Source of the DNA: Liquidambar formosana
Taxonomy: Eukaryota; Streptophyta; Magnoliopsida; Saxifragales; Altingiaceae
Reading direction: 5' to 3'
Length of the DNA: 64,000 nt
NCBI GenBank assembly: GCA_039720395.1
Contig: CM077831.1
Location: 16,298,982-16,362,981, forward strand
Of this stretch, positions 1 through 11,735 are shown piece by piece. A program made the translations under genes and the position numbers. Numbering within the stretch: the stretch's first letter is position 1; every line of letters begins with the position of its first letter. The notes under the pieces were generated by a model. The model made no database searches, was not told the origin of the DNA, and saw only the letters and a program-made list of their open reading frames with translations.

Positions 1-67
1 AAGAAAATAATCAAAATCAAGCTTAGTTTGAGTGGAATTTAAAAATTAAACATTTTTTATTTACCTC

Positions 68-710
68 CTAAACAAATGGAAGTCCACCGAAATTCTTGGA
101 GACACCCCGAGACATATCGAACATAGACCTATACATGGTGGCCAAGGCTGCTCTTCCCCAGTTATATCTCCCTATCTTGTGCATGTCCTCCATGCAAGTA
201 AGGTAACCCAGCTGTGTCATGTCATTGGCACCAACAAAAAGAGTACAAGAAAGCATGTAGAGCAAAAAGGCTTTGACTAAGTACTCAGGATTTGCTCCCG
301 CACTTTCCTCCTGAGCTGCAAAGTTGTTAAATAACCATGTTTGACGAACACCCCATGCGTTCGCCTCAATATCTGCCCCCAACATCGACAATACATATTC
401 ACAATCTGTATTGGCATCCTCATAATATGCCAACCTCCTCCTTTGGTACTTAAGCTCGTGATGATGGAGAAATCCTTGGGAGTCCATGGTCATCTCCCCA
501 AAACTAAAATGAAAGGTATTAGTGGTGTCCCACCATAACTCAGCCAAGGCAAATAAGGATTACCTATCCCATTGTTCATTCCATAAAGAATCAAGAAACC
601 AACCAAAACCCGCTTTTTCAATGGTTTTCCTTGCAATAGGTTTGGTGAATTTCATGTGATTCCACCACCTAATGAGTCCTTTAATAGAAGACCTTGCGCG
701 TAGATCTTAG
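68..710 (-). pseudogene. Plant mobile domain (PMD/MAIN-like) gene relic
   Basis: Read on the minus strand, this segment gives a recognisable plant mobile domain (the aminotransferase-like domain of MAIN/MAIL proteins and related transposons). Visible blocks are KAGFGWFLDSLW, then LAELWWDTTNTFHFSFGEMT, then VKAFLLYMLSCTLF and YNWGRAALATMYRSM. The first block is separated from the second by an in-frame TAA at 560-562. After GEMT, where the family normally continues with a conserved TPLDF-type segment, the sequence diverges (MDSQGFLHHH), consistent with an internal deletion. The frame ends with a stop at 68-70, before the C-terminal part of the domain. No function is expected. A divergent spliced gene is less likely, because the early stop lies inside contiguous homology. 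Confidence 0.7.
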
Positions 711-774
711 AAGTTAGGCTAATCAAGAGAATTATTTACCTAGTTAGTGTAAAAGTTATGGGTAAGCATTGATA

Positions 775-1045
775 ATTGGCTTTTCAAAAGATAAGTTTTT
801 TAAGTCCATGAACAAGTAAAGTTTATTTTATAAGTTCATGAAAACATTTGCTTTGCTCTTCAAATTCATGAACATTGGTAAACCTTGCTTTTCAAGTCCA
901 TGAAAACATTGGTTTTTCAAGGGAAATAATAAGTAAACTTCGTTTTCCAAAGTTGGTTTTTAAGGAAAAAAAAGCAAACTTCGTTCATAAAAACATTGGT
1001 TTTTCAAAAAATATAGCAAACAAAGTTCATGAAAATGTTCAATTT
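775..1045. repeat. Degenerate short repeats (tt-caag-ttcatgaaaac motif)
   Basis: The motif ttcatgaaaac or tccatgaaaac, followed by attggtttttcaa, recurs at irregular intervals of about 30-70 bp. It looks like a decayed tandem repeat. No coding potential is seen. Confidence 0.5.
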
Positions 1046-1296
1046 TGCTTCTAAAATTAATTAGAAATGAATGCCTATTATTTTGAACTGCAATACACAT
1101 CAATTTCACAAAGATTGGATGAATTTTCGTCACTTGGGCATTTTATCAAACACTTGGTGGGCACTATTCACCAAGCTTTGAAATTAAATTCTTTCCACAT
1201 CCAATCCTTGCTAAAATCAATGGGCATTGCAAACATTACTAGGAATAATCATAAAGAGTTCATGAGAATACATTTCAATCAACAAAAATGAAAATT

Positions 1297-1474
1297 TCAA
1301 AGAAAAGTTCTTAAGTTGGGTAAGCTTATCTCTTGCTTGGAATGGATGAAAAAGAGATGGTTCTCCGGTTCTAGTAGCAATTTCTCTTGTAGAACATCAT
1401 ATCTTGGTGCCTTGTACCTACTCTTTGACTCAAAGAATAGATATTTTGAGTTGGAAGCTTCATTGGAATCCATT
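1297..1474 (-). pseudogene. Possible N-terminal relic upstream of the PMD relic
   Basis: A minus-strand reading frame gives about 58 residues beginning MDSNEASNSKYLFFESKSRY and ending PNLRTFL with a stop at 1297. It lies 0.6 kb upstream, on the same strand, of the plant mobile domain relic, so it could be the N-terminal exon of the same lost gene. That link is inference, since I do not recognise the peptide. The region between holds only degenerate repeats. Confidence 0.2.
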
Positions 1475-1754
1475 GTTGATGAACAACCTTGTTTTGAAAA
1501 AACATAGGGTTTAATAGGTTTTTTGATTTGCAAAGTTACTGCAAAATTGTTGTTTTTGATGTTAAATTGGGTGATAATGATGTTATTTCATGTGTATGAA
1601 TCAACCTTGAAGTAGGGATGTGATTGCTTTTGAGTGTAGGAAGGATTTTGGAAAATGGGGTAAGCTTTTTAGAGAGAGAAACTCCTAATTTTCGGGTCCT
1701 TTAAACAAGGGGTATGAATAGTGCAAGTGGGTATTTAAAACCCAGAATTTTCAG

Positions 1755-1860
1755 CATTTGGCTCGGGTCACCCCCCAACCTTCAGGGGCTAGCCACCCAA
1801 GGCCTGGTGGTCACCCTAGCTAGCTTGTTTTGGCCTTGCTTCCTCACTTTGTCTCGCCTT
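1755..1860. repeat. GC-rich block of inverted GGTGACC/GCTAGCC words
   Basis: A GC-rich island in AT-rich DNA is built from repeated self-complementary words (ggctagccacc, ggtggtcacc, ctagctag). A related block lies at 4215-4300. Both are probably parts of the same degenerate retroelement family. Confidence 0.4.
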
Positions 1861-2044
1861 GACGCGTGATCAAACTTTCTTTCAAATGAGATGCTTAACA
1901 CTTTTTGAGCTTAAAATCAAACATATTTCATCTTGAAATCAATTCCTTGAATTGATTTTCTGTTCAAAAGGGTTACATATATTTTCCCTGTGCCATGCCA
2001 ATTCAGATACCAAAGTGTTAAAGCACTTTTCCCTTGCACCATGC

Positions 2045-2490
2045 TAGTTCAATTTCAATGAGTTGACTATATGTCCTCATTTCAAATCTTTCAATGGGTT
2101 TAATATATTTCCCCATTTCAAATCTCTCAATGGGTTGAATATATTTCCCCATTTCAAGTTCAATTTCAATGAGTTAACTATATGTCCTCATTTCAAATCT
2201 TTCAATGGGTTAAATATATTTCCCCACTTCAAGTTCAATGTCAATGAGTTAACTGTATGTCCTCATTTCAAATCTCTCAATGGGTTGAATATATTTCCCC
2301 ATTTCAAGTTCAATTTCAATGAGTTGACTAGATGTCCTCATTTCAAATCTTTTAATGGGTTGAATATATTTCCCCACTTCAATGTTCAATGTCAATGAGT
2401 TGACTATATGTCCTCATCTCTCAATGGGTTGAATACATTTCCCCATTTCAAGTTCAATGTCAATGAGTTGACTATATGTCCTCATTTCAA
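2045..2490. repeat. Tandem array A, ~75-bp monomer
   Basis: The word atgagttgac/atgagttaac followed by tatgtcctcatttcaaatc starts units near 2058, 2168, 2244, 2319, 2395 and 2463. Most spacings are 75-76 bp, with one longer first interval and one shorter last interval. Each unit also carries tgaatatatttcccca. The array happens to be open in one + frame, but that reading is only the repeat translated. Confidence 0.85.
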
Positions 2491-3400
2491 ATCTATATTT
2501 TCAATTTCACTTGGTTAAATATATTCATGGTTGAATATATTTTTCCATTTCAAAAGTATATTAATTCATAATGGCTTGAATATGCTTCTTAATTTTCAAT
2601 TTCACTTGGTTAAATATATTCATAGCTTGAATATATTTTTCCATTTCAAAAATATATTCATTGATAATTGTTTGAATATGCTTCTCTATTTCAAATATCC
2701 ATTTTCAATCTCACTTGGTTAAATATATTCATGGCTTTAATATATTTTTCTATTTCAAAAGTATATTCATTCATGATGGCTTGAATATGCTTCTCAATTT
2801 TCAATCTCACTTGGTTAAATATATTTATGGCTTGAATATATTTCTCCATTTCAAAAGTATATTCATTCATAATCGTTTGAATATGCTTCTCTATTTCAAA
2901 TATCCATTTTCAATCTCACTTGGTTAAATATATTCATGGCTTGAATATATTTCTCCATTTCAAAAGTATATTCATTCATAATGGCTTGAATATGCTTCTC
3001 AACTTTTCAATCTCACTTAGGTTAAATATATTCAGGGCTTGAATATATTTCTCCATTTCAAAAGTATATTCATTCATAATGGTTTGAATGTGCTTCTCTA
3101 TTTCAAATATCCATTTTCAATCCCACTTGGTTAAATACATTCATGGCTTGAATATATTTCTTCACTTCAAAAGTATATTCATTCATAATGGCTTGATTAT
3201 GCTTCTCAATTTTCAATCTCACTTGGTTAAATATATTCATGGCTTAAATATATTTCTCAATTTCAAAAGTATATTAATTCATAATGGCTTGAATATGCTT
3301 ATCTATTTCAATTATCAATTCTCAATCCCCAGTGGCTTAAGTATATTCATTCGTAATGGCTTGAGTATACTTTTCTATTTCAGTCTCAATAGTCAATCCC
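2490..3400. repeat. Tandem array B, alternating ~96/~109-bp monomers (higher-order repeat)
   Basis: The anchor cacttggttaaatatattca occurs near 2509, 2603, 2712, 2808, 2917, 3014, 3123 and 3222. The spacings are about 94, 109, 96, 109, 97, 109 and 99 bp. The longer monomer carries an extra tctatttcaaatatcc before the shared ttttcaatctcac; the shorter one lacks it. The array therefore has a dimeric period of about 205 bp. It shares words (atatatttc, ccatttcaa) with array A, so the two probably have a common origin. Confidence 0.85.
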
Positions 3401-3508
3401 TTATCATTGTCGGTGTTAGTGTGTGATTTCTCTAGGCTATTAGTAAAAAATGGGTTGTTCTTTATCATTGGTTTACAAGTGTAACTTGTTCACTAATAAG
3501 GGGATTTT

Positions 3509-4600
3509 GTCACACCCCATTTTTGCACCACCTTACTAGGGTTCATCATTTCATGTAGGTTTTTGTGTTGTTTTTTAGTCTAGTCACTTGCATTAGTTTT
3601 TTAGGGTCATAAGGACAATAGATATGAATTTTGGTTTAATTTGGAGTTGATCTTGAGGGATAAAAGAGCTTTTGTGACTTGAGGGCATAATCGTCTTTTA
3701 GGTCACAACCTTTTCATTTGACCTTGAAATGATGTCCAAATTGTCGATTAGAGTTCATATTGATGCATATGAGGTATTTCTAGGTTCAATTTTAATGAAT
3801 CAATGGCATAGGGTTAAGGTGGCTCGATATGGTTTAAGATGGTTAATTGACCCCTTTTCGGGTTAACTTAAATTGACTCACAATTACCAACCAAATCTTT
3901 TCAAATTGACTTTAATTAATCATCAGTTTACTCCTTAAAAGTGTTTTAGAAAGTTTAATTTTGATATGGAAAGCATTTGGTTTGATCCTATGTGCATACC
4001 TATGCTTTGCAAAGGAAGAACATAGCAGGTTAACCGCCTTTGTTAAACCTAACCATGCACCCATGGTTAATGGTTTTCACCTTAAAATATTTAAAAATGT
4101 ATTCCTCATCGAAACATGGTCGTTTTGGCTATTATTTCATCAAAATCGGAATTAATTTGACTCTTAAAACACTCTTAGAAGGAAAGAGAGTCCAAAATAG
4201 GAGAAAAGCTGAAGTAGGCTTGGGTGACCACCCAAGCCTGGAAGGCTAGCTGCCTGGGCCTAGGTGGCTAGCTGCCCAGCCTTGGGTAGTCACCCGAGGC
4301 CCTCTTCCCTATTTTTGTGTTGAATCGGATTTTCCTCAATTTTGACGTACTTGGACTCTTTTGGACGACTTTCCTTCTAATTTTTGGTAACTTTTGAGTT
4401 CCTTAAGCACTAAGGGAATTTCTAATAACCCTTAGATTAATTTTTAGGGTTTTAATCCTAGCCATTGATTTATCTTAATGAAACTCGATATGCTTCAGCA
4501 TTAGGGGAAGCAACTAAGAGCCACTTTATGCATTAAACCTGAGTTTGTGAGAGAGAATAAGAGAGAGAGAGTTAAAGGAGAGTTGAAGTTCTTGCTGTAG
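3509..4600 (+). repeat. Degenerate LTR-retroelement-like segment, no gene
   Basis: The segment begins with tgtcacacccc, a start often seen in long plant Ty3/gypsy LTRs. It includes the GC-rich block at 4215-4300 (gggtgaccaccc, ggctagctgcc). A diverged copy of its first ~300 bases lies at about 9260-9650. No open frame of interest is present. A possible partner end, gggtcatgaca, lies near 7625, but no matching target duplication was found, so calling it one solo LTR is tentative. Confidence 0.35.
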
Positions 4601-6030
4601 GCTTGAAGAAACTTGTTTCAAGTCATTCACAAGAGCAAAAGAGAGTTCCTACAACAGCAAAGGAAGCTATCCTAAGGTAAAACCTCCCTCTATTCATGCT
4701 GAATATGAGTTTTCTTATAGAATAGGCTTATTGCATGTTAAAGATAGCTTTTTTATCTTATATTAATACTTTGGTTAGTTAATATACATGAAATAATTGT
4801 TGTTCCTGATTAGTTCAGCATGTTTTAAGTTTATTTCATAGGATTTAAAGTATGATTGTGAGTTTAGGGTTTCCGTTGTCCTTGTTTTAGGTAAGTTGCA
4901 TATAGCATGATAGTTTAAGGTTTTTTATTGGTTTTTCTTCATAGTTGCTATATATGTATTGCAAATAGAATACCTATGATAGTTTTTGCATTCATATAGT
5001 GGATTTTAGGGTGTTTATGCATGTCATGGTTCTAGGATTGAATTAGGGTTTGTGTTTATTCACTATTTCTGTTGTTTGCATGTTTAGTCGATGAATTTAG
5101 GCTTTAATACTATTCTGTCCAGATTTCTATTTCTTTCTTTTTGTCTTGTTTTGAGCACATGTAAGGGTGCAAATAGGTTTGATAATCGCCTTATCGTAAA
5201 TAAGGCCATTATTGCTTAAGCTCGCTTATGCTTGGAGTAATTGCATAAGGTAAATAAGGTGTGGAAGTGCCCTAATTCACTTCTTTCTTCCTTAACTCTT
5301 TCCCTTCTCCCTCTTTAGGATTATTTTTTAATATGAACATATGGTGAATATCAAGAGTTTCCTTGTCAAATAATTACCTTTTTATCAAAGTTTCCATCCC
5401 GTGGAAGTTGTTTGATTTTAAACTTGGTTTATTTATCAAATATCACATTCTCTTTCAAATAAGAAACTTAGGTTTTTATCATAGGTTTATGTTAGGATTT
5501 AACCCTATTCTTAATCGAACTACATGAACTTTGATCCATGTATTTCGTTGCATGGTACATAGGCGCTTGTTTTAAGGCTTAAGTCCGCCCTAGGATCCAT
5601 GTATCCTAGTTTTCTTTTTGCTTAATTTTCTTTTCTTTATTTGATTGTGGGGATGAATGGAATATATGATATGCATGCTGTCTTTTGATGATATATGATA
5701 ATATTTAAGTGGAAAAGATCTTAATTTAACCCAAATAAACTAAGAGACCGAAAGGGCGACATGGGTGCCTATAGGTTTTGCCTAGAACCTTCCCATGTCA
5801 TAACTTAACCTCTGAATCCTCCAGTTTTCTTTGGTTTCTAAAAAAAGACTGTTTTTGCCTTTCCTTTTTAAAATATGGAGTCTTTTCAATTGTTTTCTTA
5901 AAACAAAATGGTTTTTAGGGTTTTCCTTGTTTCATTTAAAAAATAAGATGGCGAATCCTTTTTCTTTTTCAAACCTAATAACTCTCTTTTTTGTTAATCC
6001 TTGTGGGCCGCTTTCATGGGTTCACAGAAG
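4600..6030 (+). repeat. Dispersed repeat family, copy 1 (partner at 62181-64000, inverted)
   Basis: This segment aligns by eye with the reverse complement of 62181-63730. Shared landmarks in the same order are: ggcttattgcatgttaaag, gttaatatacatg, tactattctgtccag, gatccatgtat, ggtgcctataggttttgcct, ttagggttttccttgtttc, aataagatggcgaatcc and gtgggcc with gggttcaca at the end. The order and the gcgactcc-type motif suggest an LTR or leader of a large retroelement. No coding region is seen. Confidence 0.6.
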
Positions 6031-6719
6031 TTATTTTGGTTCTTGGAGGCTAAGGTTTGGTTCATGGAGCTATATTTTGCACTCCCAACATCATGGCTGC
6101 ACTTTTGGAGTAATTATTCGTCACCTTTTCACTATCTTGGCTTTGGGAAGACATTTCTTGTATTTTGGGAGCTAGAGTTTGAACTTGGGAGGCTTGCATG
6201 TGCATTTTAAAGCTTGGATTCCACACCCACAACTCTAAGATTTGCATTTTCTACATATTGGTTGAGCTAGGTACAATTTACATAGATTGAAACCATTGCC
6301 ATTATAATAGGGTGTTTATATTATCATTATGTATATGAATCTTGGAATTTGAATTCATATGATTTATGGGATATTCACATGATTAGCAATTTTTGGTGTT
6401 TAATTAGAATGGAAATCATGTATAGTGTAAATACATTGTTGGGGATTTGGAATGCTTGAATTGTGGATAAAATTCATAGGTCTATTTTGTTGGATTTAAT
6501 TTATGATTTTGAGCATGTAATCATAATGGATATTATGTTGTTTATCTTCTTATAATTTGGTATAATTATGACTTTATTTTGAATTTGAATTATAAATGGA
6601 AATTTATGTAAATGATTTTGGATAAAATCATTGTAATTGTGCATTTCATTTGATGGTGGGCATAACCATGCATAAATGGAATTAATAATCAACTAGGTAA
6701 TGTTAAGGGCTATTAGAGC

Positions 6720-6905
6720 TAGGACTACTACAGTCTCAGGAATGGGATGTCGTGCCGTGTTTTCCTATCCTTTAGTCTTTGGCTACTTCGTGTTGTTTTG
6801 AATCCGGGCTACTGCTGTCCTAGTTAGGAATATTGTGCTATGTTGTCTCGGGGATGAGGCTACTACGATCCCAGTTAGGGATGTCGTGCTGTATTATCTC
6901 TTGGA
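6720..6905. repeat. Imperfect short tandem repeats (ggctactac...ggatgtcgtgc)
   Basis: Three imperfect units start near 6725, 6809 and 6869. Each carries ctact(a/g)c, a cagt(t/c)ctc- or cctagttagg-like middle, and gatgtcgtgc or its variant. Similar wording is common in plant gypsy LTRs. There is no coding potential. Confidence 0.45.
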
Positions 6906-9848
6906 GGTTGGGTTGTAAATCCTCCATTCTGCACGCGATAGCCCCTTTTGGGAAGTGAGTAATTAATGGAATAATTAATTGGACAAGAGTCTCATTTGAA
7001 TTAGATATCATGCATTGTTTACTATATGATTTATAGGTTATAAGTTATCTGTGTCTTTGTGGATAATAATATACTCAATTAGTATATTTTATTTTAAATG
7101 ATATAATTAGGATTTTATTATATCATTACTTTAGTTTACTATATTAAATTGTGCCTATTGAGTTGTCGAACTCACGCCTATGATTTTTAATTGTTTTCAG
7201 ATTTTTGAGATGCAACTTATAGATATGCTAGCTATTGGAAGAACATATATATTTTCCCATTGTGGATAATGTAAATGGAATTTTATAAGATGTATAATTT
7301 ATGGATAAATAAATGTATTTATTTTTAATTTTGTTTTAATTTGGGCCAATGGCCAATGTACATGTAATTAATTTAGGGTTGTAAATTTTATTTATGTTTG
7401 TCAGTTGTGGAAATATGATGCATATATGATACCACCAATAAATGGATGACAAAGATTTTGTTATGAATGGATTTTCTATTGTTTTATGATGGTATGTCCC
7501 ATCTACGAATAAGTGCCCAAAATTTTAAAAATGGTTGAGATTTTGACACTTGTCATCCACGCTTTATAAAACGATTTGTTAAAGAAAAAAATTGTTTTGT
7601 TATCTTTAATCACAACCTAATTAATTTGGGTCATGACACTCCATTTAACATTCATCGCAATCCGAGGGTACCACAACAGCCTGCTGTATTTTGTTAGAAA
7701 TATTGGTTAGGAATTTCTATTACTTAGTAAGAACAAATAATAATCAAAATAATATAATTAACAACAATAATAGTTTTATAAGAAATAGAGCTTAGAAATA
7801 GCTTATGGATCAAGGCACACCACGAAGCTCGATCTATCTTTAGAAAAAATATGCCCCCATCTGTACTGGGTTTGCTTGAGGTTTTTCTCCCAAGATACAA
7901 TGACTCATGGTGAAATGTTCTTCGTTATTGCGTCACCTCCTTCTAAGATGGGAGACCATCAATGGTGGTAGAGATTATGGCTTTACCAAAATTTTTATTA
8001 TAGGTCGTGGCTTCAAGTAAGTTGAAGTAGCATATCTTAAGGAGATAAATGTTAGGGTTCAATTGATGGGGTTTTCATTGGTGCAATGGTAGGTGTGACA
8101 ACAGCTTACACAAATAAGAAAGGATGTGGATGTGGGTCAAATAAAAAAAGAAGAAGGTCTTATCATTGGTTAGGGTGTATTAGAGAAGGAGTAGATTCAC
8201 CGTCTGCGGAGGAAGTTGCCATTGTTGGAAAATTAATGATATTTATATAATTCTATCAAACTAATAAGTATATAAAATGGAAATTGGATGATCAAGGCTA
8301 GCGTTTGACGCTGTATCCTTAAGACAGATTTTGCCCCTCACTTGGTGCTTTGAGTCGCTCGGACAGTCTGCCTCCCAAGATGCAATGACTCTATAGAACA
8401 CTCAAAAGACATGATAATCAATTGTGTCTTATGAACATGACTGTTCTAGAATAATAGACATAAAACTTAACAATAATAAAATTAAATTAGCAAAATTAAA
8501 TTTTTCTTAAAAAATAACACACATAGGTTGGTCTTCTCTTATGCCACCCCACCCGGCTTGATTCACGTGGGCGCACACGTGTGTTTTTGGTCCAAGCCCA
8601 ATGTTGTCTAGATCCTCCTTCCCTTCACAAAACTTGGATGCCCCTTCGTCCCAACCCTTGGCCCAATGTATATGTATAAGAATTCTCCAAGGAATTCATA
8701 GTTTTCCAATGTGGGACAAGCTTTATTACCATTCTTAGATGCCCTTTAGAGAACAATTTTTCATTCAACTATTAATGATTTTGGCTAATTAAATATTCTT
8801 TTTAATTCTCCATATAAAGATTAAAAAAAATTCTAATATGGGCCCATCTCAAATATTCTTTTTAAATATCTCTAATAGCCATCGATGAAAGGAGTCACAT
8901 TAGTGAGGAAAATTGCCATCGGTGAGGGGAATCACTGTCGATGAAGGTTCTATGCATGTGGTGTGATTATTACTATAGTACTCATCGACGATCAGCTTTA
9001 CTAGGGAGAAATGGTGCAAAGTGAGTTTATGAAGGTTATGGTTTTGGTGGGAGGTTGGGGATGAAGATACGTTTTTGTATTTAGAGAGTTTTAGAGAGGA
9101 CATGAGATTTTTTAAATTTTGGTGATGGGTGTAGAGGGTGGAAAGAATTATTTTGGGGTGCCAATAAAGCCACTCAGTAGTTTATGAAGGAAAATAACCC
9201 AACATTCCATTGGCATTGGTGATCTCAAATGAAATTGCCTACCCTAGATAGATCTAGGTTTCCAATACATATCTATAGACACCCCATTTTCATCCCTTTT
9301 TTTGACCTTCCACCTTAGTAACATTATCACATGTAGGGTTTTACATCATTTTGACACCAAATATTTCTAGTTAGACTCTACACATTCTAAAGAATCCATG
9401 GTACTTCTAGGGTTCAAATTGGTTGAGTTTTGATTATAAGCAAGAGTTTTTGCGACTTCGGGGGCATTTTCGTCATTTCAATTGAATAACTCTTGTTTGG
9501 TATGAAATTCTCTCCAACTTCATCATGAGATGGTCCTAAAGTCCTTACGATGTTATTTATCGGCTTTGTTTAAAATTTGGTAAGCTTTGGAATTGATTTG
9601 GTTAGGGTTGATCTATAGTGTGCCTAGTTAAGCTCCATTCATCAGTTTTCCTTAAAATTGATTTGTAATTCGATTCCAATTTTAAAACTAATGGCCACAT
9701 TGATGTTAATTGAGCTTTAAGTAATTTTTTCAAAAGATTAAAATGATTTCCAAAAGGTTTTGATTGTAAATATGGTTAAATCGAAATACAAACCCTTATT
9801 TTACCCTTAGTTGCATTTCGGAGCCTGATGAGCCGTATTTTTTTGGCT
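6906..9848. other. Intergenic, degenerate repetitive DNA
   Basis: AT-rich sequence without a credible gene on either strand. It ends in a diverged copy (about 9260-9848) of the repeat that starts at 3509, recognised by caccccattttc, gcgacttcgggggcattttcg and the surrounding order. That copy is cut off by the LTR element that begins at 9849. Confidence 0.5.
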
Positions 9849-11393
9849 TGTTATTAGGATTATGCCCTAGAACCAGTCATAGAGATGACTGTTTAGGAAT
9901 TAGGAACAATCATTTGATTTCATTTATGTATGTCACATTTATTATTGATTTAATAAAATGGCTTATTCTATTATGTTTATCTGCATCATTTATATTTATA
10001 TAATATGTCCATGGAGTTGGAGTTGAGAATATGGAATTACAAAGAGTTGTAATTTTGAGACTGTAGATATATCTTTGTATTAAACTGTTAAATCATTCCT
10101 AGTTGAAAGTTCACTATGATGGACAATAATGAACCATAGGACTAACACTTGTTAGGTTGATTCTATAGGAGGATAGCTAGTCTCAAGCTATTTATATGGA
10201 AACACTATAACCAACAGGTGGGTGCCTATTAATAGAATAAGTACACTGAATGTGACCAAAGATATGAGATAAACTGAATGGAGTTTTAACTTGCTTGTCA
10301 ATCAGTTTCTCATGGTTATAGTGGTACAAGTAATCCTTAGACCTGAGACACCATAGTTGTCTTATGCACATAACTTTAGAAGTTTGATAACACTAAGTGT
10401 AGATCCTAATAAGGGGTCTGTAAGGGTATTCATTGGCCCTACTGCTATATGTATGAAGGCATGTGAGTGATCGACAGGAATCCATTACTCGTAGGAAAAA
10501 GAGAGAGAATGTTTCATATAACATTCATAATATAACTCATTTAGTCCATGGCCATGTCAGTATGAATATGGAAAGGAGATTCCATAAGTTCACAATTGAG
10601 TTGATATTTATGAATAAGTATAAAGTAATTGAACTAGGGACTTAATAGACTTCCATGTCCTATTAGTTCAATAGGAGTGAATGTCTCATATAGCATTCAT
10701 TGAATATAACTCATTAAATCCATGGGCCCATAGGTAGAATGAATATGGAAAGGAGTTTCCATAAGTTCATCATTGAGTTGATATTAATGAATGAGTATAA
10801 AGTAATTGAATTAGGGACTTGACAGACTTCCATGTCCTATTGGTTCAATTGGAGACATTGTGTTGATGGAAGGATGTAATTGTAACTTATAAACTATAAC
10901 AGAAGAGGTTCTTTGTAGATGACTATTCACCTCATTAAGAACCACACCATAAGCCATATGCTAGGTGTTATTCATGGTTAGTAGAAGCCCTAATTGATAT
11001 AAATGAGTTATAATCAATTAGGGAATTGAAAGGAGTTTCAATTAGACCCTCTAATGGAAAGAGTTCCATTATGCACACCCTCGTGCTATCCCTACTACTT
11101 GATGATGTGAACCCAATGGGTCACACACTGATTATGCTAAGAGAGCTTAAATGTCTATGAGAGAAAGGGCATAAATGAATAAAATAATTGTTCTTAAGGA
11201 GCAAGGTTGTATAAGATAAAAATTAGAGGAGTTATTGTACAATTAAGAGTAATTACACAAAACCCTCTAGGGTTTGAAGACCCCCCCTTTGGCCAGCCCT
11301 AGTTGGAGGCTATTTAAAGCCTTTTATGATGTGATGACATCAGCACAAGAAGCACTCTTGGAGGTTCCCAAGTGCTAGCCGAAAATTCCAAGC

Positions 11394-11425
<32 letters not shown>

Positions 11426-11722
11426 GCAACAATAAGGAAGAAGAAGGAAAGGACTTCAAGTTTAAGCTAGGTGTGGATATCGTTGGAGGCAGTACACTTG
11501 AAATGCTTATTCATTGTTGCCCGGAGTTCAAACTTGGAGCAAAAAGGAGAAGACAAAGCTTTGAGCATAAAGGAGAAGACATTAATCAACTGTAAGTAAT
11601 TCTTACCCTCTTCTAGTTAGGGTTTGTTTTGTATTATGCATAATTGGATTCATGGGATTGGGAATCATAGGAAAATTTTAATTCCGCCTTTGTAGTTTTC
11701 CTTTCTAGTTTGATTCCCAACA
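9849..11722 (+). mobile_element. LTR (1.87 kb) of a copia-like element without gag-pol
   Basis: The LTR starts TGTTATTAGGATTATGCCCT, resembling a common plant copia LTR start, and ends tgattcccaaca immediately before a primer-binding site. It contains a (CT)n run at 11394-11424 and a ~171-bp internal tandem duplication. No second copy of this LTR is in the window. The element is therefore a 5' LTR with a stub, a large non-autonomous (LARD-like) derivative, or one truncated by later events. Confidence 0.7.
10508..10850. repeat. ~171-bp tandem duplication inside the LTR
   Basis: Two adjacent units begin at about 10508 and 10679. Both carry the order aatgt(t/c)tcatata, cattcat, tataactcat, ccatggcca or ccatgggcc, gaatatggaaagga, ttccataagttca and gacttccatgtcctatt. 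They differ at scattered positions. Confidence 0.85.
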
Positions 11723-11723
11723 G

Positions 11724-11735
11724 TGGTATCAGAGC
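11724..11735 (+). promoter_or_regulatory. Retroelement primer-binding site (tRNA-iMet type)
   Basis: tggtatcagagc is the canonical plant primer-binding sequence complementary to the 3' end of initiator tRNA-Met. It sits one base after the LTR terminus, so it fixes both the LTR boundary and the + orientation of this element. Confidence 0.9.

Noticed and set aside
2063..2398. A 111-codon + frame with repeated CPHFKS/FNGLNIFPHFK units, like a repeat protein
   Set aside because: It is the 75-bp tandem array translated; array B gives similar frames. No start context or family match.
2500..3400. Regularly spaced repeats resembling a CRISPR array
   Set aside because: The units adjoin and are alike throughout, with no unique spacers, and the sequence is a plant nuclear genome.
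3509..7637. A single giant solo LTR from tgtcacacccc to gggtcatgaca
   Set aside because: The flanking five bases do not match and the interior contains distinct repeat families, so I left it as degenerate segments.
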